Assembly (NCBI RefSeq): GCF_001524445.2
Contig: NZ_CP013417.1
Location: 4,164,279 to 4,228,278, forward strand
DNA: 64,000 nucleotides
Direction: 5' to 3'
From: Burkholderia savannae
Lineage (GTDB): Bacteria > Pseudomonadota > Gammaproteobacteria > Burkholderiales > Burkholderiaceae
Below, one piece after another: positions 58,000 through 64,000 of the stretch (within the stretch, counting starts at the first letter, position 1; every line of letters starts with the position of its first letter). The position numbers and the translations under genes are program-made. The notes under the pieces were generated by a model. It was given only the letters and a program-made list of their open reading frames with translations, was not told where the DNA came from and did not search any database.

Positions 58000-59316
58000 T
58001 TGCGCTTCCAACACACTCTGACTCGCTGGCTCGGCGCGCTGAGCCTCGCCGCGGCCACGGTCGCGCTCGTCGCCGCGTGCGGCGGCGGGGGCGACGGCGG
58101 CTCGAATGCGTCCGTGAACACGGGCTCGGGCGGCGGCAACACGTCCGCGGGCGGCGGTTCGAACGGCGGTTCGGGCGGTTCAGGCGGCTCGGGCAGCTCG
58201 GGCAGCACGCCGCTCGCGTCGAACCAGGCCGCGATCACCGTCAGCACGGGCGTCGCGACCGTCGTCAACATGCCGACCGTCGACGTGACGATCTGCGCGC
58301 CCGGCACCTCGACGTGCCAGACGATCAACAACGTGCTCGTCGACACCGCGTCGTACGGGCTGCGGATCGTCAACACCGCCGCGTCGAACGTGCTCGGCAG
58401 CCTGCCCATTTCGACCGTGAGCAGCGGCGCGCTCGTCGAGTGCGGCAAGTTCGTGACGAGCTACACATGGGGCACGGTGCGCACCGCCGACGTGAAGATC
58501 GCCGGCGAGCAGGCGAGCTCGCTGCCGGTCCAGGTCATCGGCGATCTCGGCTCGTCCGGCGTGCCGACGTCGTGCTCGAACGGCAATTCGTCGTCGAACA
58601 CCGCGGCCGACCTGGGCGCGAACGGCATCCTCGGAATCGGGCCCGCGCCGTACGACTGCGGCACGAACTGCGCGACGTCGACGCTCTACAGCAACTACTA
58701 CGCGTGCCCGAACGGCAACACGAGCTGCCAGGTGACGACGGTGCCGCTCGCGCAGCAGGTAGCGAACCCGGTGCCGCGCTTTGCGACCGACAACAACGGC
58801 GTGATCGTCGCGATGAATCCGCCGTCGGGCGGCAACGCGACCGGCACGCTGACGTTCGGCATCAACACGCAGGCGAACAACGCGCTGCCGTCGAGCGCGA
58901 CGGTGCTCACGTCGACCACCGCGGGCGACCTGACGGGCACGCTGCTCGGCCGCGCGGTCAGCACCGTGTTCTTCGATACCGGATCGAACGCGTACTTCTT
59001 CGATACGGGCGGCAGCACGGCGGTCCGACTGCCCGTGTGCAGCAACAATTCGTCGTTCTACTGCCCGACGACGGGCACGCAAACCACGACGCCCACTGTC
59101 GTCGGTCTGAACGGCGCGCAGGCGTCGCCGTCGATTTCGATCGACAATGCGAACTCGCTGTTCTCCACGTACCGCTCGGCCGTGCCGAACCTGGGCGGCC
59201 CGTTCGGCGACACGCGGGTGCTCGACTTCGGCCTGCCGCATTTCTTCGGCAAGACGCTGTACTTCGGGATGGACCTGCGCGGCAGCGGCGGTCCGGCCCC
59301 TTACGTCGCGTTCTGA
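58000..59316 (+). CDS. DUF3443 domain lipoprotein
   Basis: 438 aa from a probable TTG at 58000 (GGGAGGGGAC upstream). The signal peptide ends in a lipobox (VALVAACGGG). A Gly/Ser linker covers about residues 27-65. The body, NNVLVDTASYGLRIV, LGANGILGIG and VFFDTGSNAYFFDTGG, has aspartic-protease-like DTG/DTA triplets in a beta-rich fold typical of DUF3443. Whether it is a protease is not established. Forms a pair with the DUF2844 gene. Confidence 0.82.
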   Translation: MRFQHTLTRWLGALSLAAATVALVAACGGGGDGGSNASVNTGSGGGNTSAGGGSNGGSGGSGGSGSSGSTPLASNQAAITVSTGVATVVNMPTVDVTICAPGTSTCQTINNVLVDTASYGLRIVNTAASNVLGSLPISTVSSGALVECGKFVTSYTWGTVRTADVKIAGEQASSLPVQVIGDLGSSGVPTSCSNGNSSSNTAADLGANGILGIGPAPYDCGTNCATSTLYSNYYACPNGNTSCQVTTVPLAQQVANPVPRFATDNNGVIVAMNPPSGGNATGTLTFGINTQANNALPSSATVLTSTTAGDLTGTLLGRAVSTVFFDTGSNAYFFDTGGSTAVRLPVCSNNSSFYCPTTGTQTTTPTVVGLNGAQASPSISIDNANSLFSTYRSAVPNLGGPFGDTRVLDFGLPHFFGKTLYFGMDLRGSGGPAPYVAF

Positions 59317-59370
59317 CGCGACTGGCGCGCGGGCGGTTTTTCCGGACGCCCGCGCCGCGAACCCACCCCA

Positions 59371-59399
59371 AAAGGGCGCGAGAAATCGCGCCCTTTTTG
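59371..59399 (+). terminator. Terminator after the DUF3443 gene
   Basis: AGGGCGCGA, GAAA loop, TCGCGCCCT, then TTTTGC. A classic intrinsic terminator about 55 bp after the stop. Confidence 0.9.
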
Positions 59400-59493
59400 C
59401 TTTCCGGCTACGGAAGCCGCGCCGCCGCCCGAGCCGCGAGCGCCTATCATCGTTACGTTGTTCCGCCGAGGAAGACAGACGAGGAGACACGTC

Positions 59494-59994
59494 ATGACGG
59501 CACGCATGCAGCGCATCACCCCCTTCCTGTGGTTCGACGGCAACGCGGAGGAAGCGGCCACGTTCTACGTATCGGTGTTCGACGACGCGAAGATCACGCA
59601 TGTCGCCCGCTACGACAAGGAGGGCGCGAACGCGTCCGGGCAAGGCGAGGGCGCGGTGATGACGGTCGCGTTCGAGCTCGACGGCCAGCGCTTCGTCGCG
59701 CTGAACGGCGGGCCCGTGTTCCGGTTCAACCCGGCCGTGTCGTTCGTCGTGAACTGCACGACGCAGGACGAGATCGACCATTACTGGCACCGGCTGTCCG
59801 AAGGCGGCGACGCGAGCGCGCAGCAGTGCGGCTGGCTCAAGGACCGCTTCGGGCTGTCGTGGCAGATCGTGCCCGTGCAGTTGCAGGCGCTGCTGACGGG
59901 CGACGATCCGGCGAAGGCGTCGCGCACGATGCAGGCGCTGATGCAGATGAAGAAGATCGACCTTGCGGCGCTGCAGCGTGCGGCGGCCGGCTGA
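59494..59994 (+). CDS. VOC family protein (PhnB-like)
   Basis: 166 aa. The sequence ITPFLWFDGNAEEAATFYVSVF begins a glyoxalase/bleomycin-resistance fold, with a metal-binding-like Glu/His set later (WQIVPVQLQALL). The family was named after 3-demethylubiquinone methyltransferases but these small proteins are mostly uncharacterised. The ATG at 59494 has GAGGAGACAC upstream. Placed between the DUF pair and flhB, with no evident flagellar role. Confidence 0.85.
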   Translation: MTARMQRITPFLWFDGNAEEAATFYVSVFDDAKITHVARYDKEGANASGQGEGAVMTVAFELDGQRFVALNGGPVFRFNPAVSFVVNCTTQDEIDHYWHRLSEGGDASAQQCGWLKDRFGLSWQIVPVQLQALLTGDDPAKASRTMQALMQMKKIDLAALQRAAAG

Positions 59995-60086
59995 GCGGCC
60001 GATCGGCCGGATGCCGTTCGCGCTGCCGACGCGCGTACGCAGCTCGTCGCAGAGGCCGACGCCGCGAAGTCGGCCGCCGCGCCGCC

Positions 60087-60380
60087 ATGGGCGGACGCGC
60101 TCGCGGGCCGGCGCCGACTCGACGCCGTGACGCCGTGACGCCGCGCGCGACGAACCCGAAGGATCACGCGGAGCGCGTCGGCCTGTACGAAGGCGCGCCT
60201 TGCGGGCTGTCGCCCGCCGCGCGGCCCGATCGGCGGTTTCCGCACGTGTTTGCGCACGCGACGCCGATCGACGGGCCGCACCTCGCCGGCCAGACGACAT
60301 ACCCGGGCTTCGGCGTGGTGATGTCGATGCCGCCGGGCGTGTTCGCCGCCGGCGTGCTCGCGTCGCGCGCGTTGCACTGA
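60087..60380 (+). pseudogene. Unassigned reading frame, possibly a gene fragment
   Basis: A 97-codon frame whose C-terminal part (FPHVFAHATPIDGPHL, TTYPGFGVVMSMPPG) reads more protein-like than the Arg-rich N-terminus. It has no good ribosome binding site. It may be the tail of a decayed gene. I do not recognise a family. Confidence 0.25.
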
Positions 60381-60698
60381 CCACGGCGCGGGCGGCGCAA
60401 CGCCGCCTCCAGCGACGAAGGCCGCGGCAGCCGGGCGGCGCGCGCCCGCGCGTCGGCCGCGATTGCACGTTCGGCGTGAGCACACGTTCGCCGCGCACGC
60501 CGATCAAGCGCCGCATTCGCGATTCGCCCGCGATCCCACCCCAAAAACCGGCGATCGCCGCTTCGTCCGCCCCGTGCAACCGATTCCGAGAAATACCCCG
60601 GTTTCCCCGCTTTCCTCGACCGATCGCCCGTTGACCGCCGCGGGAATAATCGGTGTCACTGGAAAGCGGCATCCCGCCGCGCCCACATGGAGGCCCGC
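60381..60698. other. Intergenic region before flhB
   Basis: About 320 bp. No gene seen. It should contain the promoter of the flhB-flhA unit; I could not locate a convincing sigma-28 or sigma-54 element. Confidence 0.4.
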
Positions 60699-61904
60699 GT
60701 GGCAGAGGACAGCGATCTCGACCGGACAGAAGCCGCCACTCCCAAGCGCCGCGAGAAGGCGCGCGAGGAGGGGCAGGTCGCGCGCTCGCGCGAGCTGGCT
60801 TCGTTCGCGCTGCTGTCGGCGGGTTTCTACGGCGCGTGGCTGCTGTCGGGCCCGATCGGCGAGCACCTGCGCACGATGCTGCGCACGGCGTTCTCGTTCG
60901 ATCGCGCGACCGCGTTCGACACGAACCGGATGCTGTCGCATGCGGGCGGCCTGAGCCTCGAGGGGCTCTACGCGCTGTTGCCCGTGCTCGCGCTGACGGG
61001 CGTCGCGGCGCTCGCCGCGCCGATGGCGCTCGGCGGCTGGCTCGTGTCGACGAAGACGTTCGAGCTGAAGTTCGAGCGCCTGAATCCGATCACGGGTCTC
61101 GGCCGCATTTTCTCGATTCAAGGCCCGATCCAGCTCGGGATGTCGATCGCGAAGACGCTCGTCGTCGGCGGGATCGGCGGCATCGCGATCTGGCGCAGCA
61201 AGGACGAGCTGCTCGGCCTCGCGACGCAGCCGCTCGACGCCGCGCTCGCCGATGCGCTGCATCTCGTCGCCGTGTGCTGCGCAATGACGGTCGCGGGGAT
61301 GCTGGTCGTCGCGAGCCTCGACGTGCCGTACCAACTCTGGCAGTACAACAAGAAGCTGCGCATGACGAAGGAAGAAGTGAAGCGCGAACACCGCGAAAAC
61401 GAAGGCGATCCGCACGTGAAGGGCCGGATTCGCCAGCAGCAGCGCGCGATGGCGCGCCGCCGGATGATGGCGAGCGTGCCGACGGCCGACGTCGTCGTCA
61501 CGAACCCGACGCACTTCGCGGTCGCGCTCAAGTACACGGACGGCGAGATGCGCGCGCCGAAGGTCGTCGCGAAGGGCGTGAACCTCGTCGCCGCGCGGAT
61601 TCGCGAGCTCGCCGCCGAACACCATGTGCCGCTGCTCGAAGCGCCGCCGCTCGCGCGCGCGCTCTATCACAACGTCGATCTCGAGCGCGAGATTCCCGGC
61701 ACGCTGTACTCGGCCGTCGCCGAAGTGCTCGCGTGGGTTTATCAGCTGAAGCGCTTTCACGCCGAAGGCGGGCCCGCGCCCGAAACGCCCGTCGATCTCG
61801 ACGTGCCCGCCGAACTCGACAAGGGCGCGCAAGTCGCGCCGGAAGACGAGCAGGAAGAGGCGCACGACGTGCTTGGCCGTCACGCCGCCGGAGGCGCCGC
61901 ATGA
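60699..61904 (+). CDS. flhB: Flagellar type III export protein FlhB
   Basis: 401 aa from GTG 60699 (GGAGG with 5-base spacing). Four membrane helices, then the cytoplasmic domain with autocleavage site NPTH at residues 269-272 (VVTNPTHFAVALKY). It controls the switch from hook to filament export. The family start EDSDLDRTEAATPKRREKAREEGQV is seen. It overlaps flhA by 4 bp. The neighbourhood (che operon) and the sequence mark it as flagellar and not an injectisome homologue. Confidence 0.96.
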   Translation: MAEDSDLDRTEAATPKRREKAREEGQVARSRELASFALLSAGFYGAWLLSGPIGEHLRTMLRTAFSFDRATAFDTNRMLSHAGGLSLEGLYALLPVLALTGVAALAAPMALGGWLVSTKTFELKFERLNPITGLGRIFSIQGPIQLGMSIAKTLVVGGIGGIAIWRSKDELLGLATQPLDAALADALHLVAVCCAMTVAGMLVVASLDVPYQLWQYNKKLRMTKEEVKREHRENEGDPHVKGRIRQQQRAMARRRMMASVPTADVVVTNPTHFAVALKYTDGEMRAPKVVAKGVNLVAARIRELAAEHHVPLLEAPPLARALYHNVDLEREIPGTLYSAVAEVLAWVYQLKRFHAEGGPAPETPVDLDVPAELDKGAQVAPEDEQEEAHDVLGRHAAGGAA

Positions 61905-64000
61905 ACATGCCGGCCGCCCTTCTCGGCAAGCGCTCGCAGCTCTTCGCGGGCTCGAACCTGCGCGCGCTCGCGGGCCCGATCCTCATCTGCATGATTCTCG
62001 GGATGATGATCCTGCCGCTGCCGCCGCTGCTGCTCGATCTGTTCTTCACGTTCAACATCGCGCTGTCGGTGATGGTGCTGCTCGTCAGCATGTACACGAT
62101 GAAGCCGCTCGACTTCGCGGCGTTCCCGAGCGTGCTCCTGTTCTCGACGCTGCTGCGGCTGTCGCTGAACGTCGCGTCGACGCGCGTCGTGCTGCTCGAG
62201 GGCCACACGGGCCCGGACGCGGCCGGCCAGGTGATCGAGGCGTTCGGCCACTTCCTCGTCGGCGGCAATTTCGCGGTCGGCATCGTCGTGTTCGTGATCC
62301 TGATGATCATCAATTTCATGGTGATCACGAAGGGCGCGGGGCGGATCGCCGAAGTGTCCGCGCGCTTCACGCTCGACGCGATGCCCGGCAAGCAGATGGC
62401 GATCGACGCCGACCTGAACGCCGGCCTCATCAACGAAGAGCAGGCGAAGAAGCGCCGCCAGGCGGTCGCGCAGGAGGCGGAGTTCTACGGGTCGATGGAC
62501 GGCGCGTCGAAGTTCGTGCGCGGCGACGCGATCGCGGGCCTCATCATCATGGCGATCAACGTGATCGGCGGCCTCATCGTCGGGATGGTGCAGCACGACA
62601 TGACGTTCGCGGCGGCCGGCACCAACTACACGCTGCTCACGATCGGCGACGGCCTCGTCGCGCAGATCCCGTCGCTCGTGATCTCGACCGCGGCGGGCGT
62701 GATCGTGTCGCGCGTCGCGACCGACGAGGACATCGGCACGCAAATCACGACGCAGCTCTTCACGAACCCGCGCGTGCTGATGATCACGGGCTCGATCATC
62801 GTGCTGATGGGTCTCATCCCGAACATGCCGCACTTCGCGTTTCTGCTGCTCGGCGCAGGCGCGATCTGGCTGTCGCGGACGATGGCCAAGCGCGAGGCCG
62901 CGAAGAAGGCGGCGGGCATGGTCGCCGAGATCGCGCCGCCTGCTGCGCTGCCCGCCGACAGCCACGAAGCGACATGGGAAGACGTCACGCTCATCGATCC
63001 GCTCGGCCTCGAAGTCGGCTATCGGCTGATCCCGCTCGTCGACAAGAACGCCGACGGCGAGCTGCTCAAGCGGATCAAGAGCATCCGCAAGAAGTTCGCG
63101 CAGGAAATCGGCTTCCTGCCGCCCGTCATTCATATCCGCGACAACCTCGAGCTGCGCCCGAACGCCTACCGGATCGCGCTGAAGGGCGTCGAGGTCGGCA
63201 CGGGCGAGGCGTATCCGGGCCAGTGGCTCGCGATCAATCCGGGCCAGGTGACGGCCGCGCTGCCGGGCGCGCCGACGCAGGACCCCGCGTTCGGGCTGCC
63301 CGCCGTGTGGATCGACACGGCGCTGCGCGAGCAGGCGCAGGTGTACGGCTACACGGTCGTCGACGCGAGCACCGTCGTGGCGACGCACCTCAATCATCTC
63401 GTCGTCCAGCATGCGGCCGAACTGCTCGGCAGGCAGGAAGTGCAGGCGCTCATCGAGCGGACCGGCAAGGACGCGCCGTCGCTCGTCGAGGACCTCGTGC
63501 CGAAGACGATCTCGCTCACGACGCTGCAAAAGGTGCTGCAGAACCTGCTCGACGAAGGCGTGCCGATTCGCGACATGCGCACGATCGTCGAGGCCGTGTC
63601 CGAGCAGGCGGGCCGCATCACCGATCCGTACGAGCTCACGGCCGCCGTGCGCCTCGCGCTCGGCCGCGCGATCACCCAGCAGTGGTATCCGGGCGCGGGC
63701 GAGATGCAGGTGATGGGGCTCGACGCGAATCTCGAGCGCGTGCTGTCGCAGGCGCTCGCCACGAATGCGAATCCGGGCCTCGAGCCGGGCCTCGCGCACG
63801 CGCTGCTGATCGGCACGCAAGACGCGATGCTGCGCCAACAGAACATGGGGCTGCCGCCCGTGCTGCTCGTCCAGCACGCGCTGCGCGCGATGCTCGCGCG
63901 CTTCCTGCGGCGCAGCCTGCCGCAATTGAAAGTGCTGTCCTACGCCGAAGTGCCGGACACGCGCACGATCAAGGTCGTTAACGTCATCGGGGGTACCGCT
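61901..64000 (+). CDS. flhA: Flagellar type III export protein FlhA, 3' end cut by the window
   Basis: 700 codons are open to the window end without a stop. The N-terminal part has about eight membrane helices (LAGPILICMILGMMILPL first) and the conserved FHIPEP-type loop LDAMPGKQMAIDADLNAGLI. The C-terminal export-gate domain starts around residue 360 (DPLGLEVGYRLIPLVD) and includes ELLGRQEVQALIERT. The usual length is about 700 aa, so only a few residues should be missing. It forms the export channel for FliC and FliD. Confidence 0.96.
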   Translation, partial: MNMPAALLGKRSQLFAGSNLRALAGPILICMILGMMILPLPPLLLDLFFTFNIALSVMVLLVSMYTMKPLDFAAFPSVLLFSTLLRLSLNVASTRVVLLEGHTGPDAAGQVIEAFGHFLVGGNFAVGIVVFVILMIINFMVITKGAGRIAEVSARFTLDAMPGKQMAIDADLNAGLINEEQAKKRRQAVAQEAEFYGSMDGASKFVRGDAIAGLIIMAINVIGGLIVGMVQHDMTFAAAGTNYTLLTIGDGLVAQIPSLVISTAAGVIVSRVATDEDIGTQITTQLFTNPRVLMITGSIIVLMGLIPNMPHFAFLLLGAGAIWLSRTMAKREAAKKAAGMVAEIAPPAALPADSHEATWEDVTLIDPLGLEVGYRLIPLVDKNADGELLKRIKSIRKKFAQEIGFLPPVIHIRDNLELRPNAYRIALKGVEVGTGEAYPGQWLAINPGQVTAALPGAPTQDPAFGLPAVWIDTALREQAQVYGYTVVDASTVVATHLNHLVVQHAAELLGRQEVQALIERTGKDAPSLVEDLVPKTISLTTLQKVLQNLLDEGVPIRDMRTIVEAVSEQAGRITDPYELTAAVRLALGRAITQQWYPGAGEMQVMGLDANLERVLSQALATNANPGLEPGLAHALLIGTQDAMLRQQNMGLPPVLLVQHALRAMLARFLRRSLPQLKVLSYAEVPDTRTIKVVNVIGGTA

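Noticed and set aside
58077-60672. Long frames on both strands across the DUF3443, VOC and intergenic DNA
   Set aside because: They cross several real genes and a terminator, and have biased, repetitive residue content.
60699-64000. FlhB/FlhA as part of a virulence type III secretion system
   Set aside because: Placement after motAB-che genes and the flagellar sequence features favour the flagellar export gate; no injectisome genes are adjacent.

Overview
The window comes from a high-GC betaproteobacterium, most likely chromosome 1 of a member of the Burkholderia pseudomallei group (pseudomallei, thailandensis or a close relative). The evidence is the strong GC third-position bias, the gene content (two-haem cytochrome c5-type protein, DUF2844/DUF3443 secreted proteins, flhDC-motAB-che block, OGT-type glycosyltransferase beside fliD/fliC) and the flagellin termini. 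The species cannot be fixed from the sequence alone.

Layout. 1-78 is the start of a truncated gene on the minus strand. 531-8505 (minus) is a glycine/serine catabolic block read in the order tandem glycine riboswitch, gcvT, gcvH, a seven-copy 49-bp repeat, gcvP, an alginate-lyase-like gene and sdaA. 8641-14125 holds a heptanucleotide microsatellite, a small lipoprotein, an Idh/MocA oxidoreductase, an SGNH hydrolase and the Rep-type helicase. 14348-15590 has a di-haem cytochrome c and tRNA-Arg(CCG). 15659-19555 looks like a decayed insertion at that tRNA: a broken tyrosine integrase, an AT-rich stretch, then an AA10 LPMO-like protein with no signal peptide, a bicovalent-type FAD oxidase and an unassigned 123-aa protein. 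19941-26054 carries a dCache chemoreceptor, an alpha/beta hydrolase, an AcpA-type phosphatase with a possible Pho box, and a LysE exporter.

26441-37935 (minus) is the flagellar filament and modification region. It contains fliC and fliD-fliT, then a run of genes, most overlapping by 4 bp, for a TPR/OGT glycosyltransferase, two PLP aminotransferases, WbqC, an ATP-grasp/HAD fusion and two methyltransferases. It is read here as a flagellin glycosylation locus that builds and attaches a substituted amino-sugar glycan. 38466-43122 holds housekeeping genes (rpsU, tag, a BadF-type sugar kinase, a Cof-type phosphatase, aqpZ, an H-NS family gene). 43226-64000 has a glycosyltransferase, then the flagellar master regulator flhDC, motAB, the chemotaxis operon cheY-cheA-cheW-mcp-cheR-cheD-cheB-cheY-cheZ, a secreted DUF2844/DUF3443 pair, a VOC protein, and flhB-flhA, with flhA running off the window end.

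The genes form a motility regulon. FlhDC would switch on the flagellar hierarchy. Sequences closely matching sigma-28 (FliA) promoters lie in front of fliC and motA, with weaker ones before fliD and the stand-alone chemoreceptor. FlhA/FlhB export FliC and FliD (FliT as chaperone), the glycosylation cluster probably modifies flagellin in the cytoplasm, MotAB powers rotation and the Che proteins steer it.
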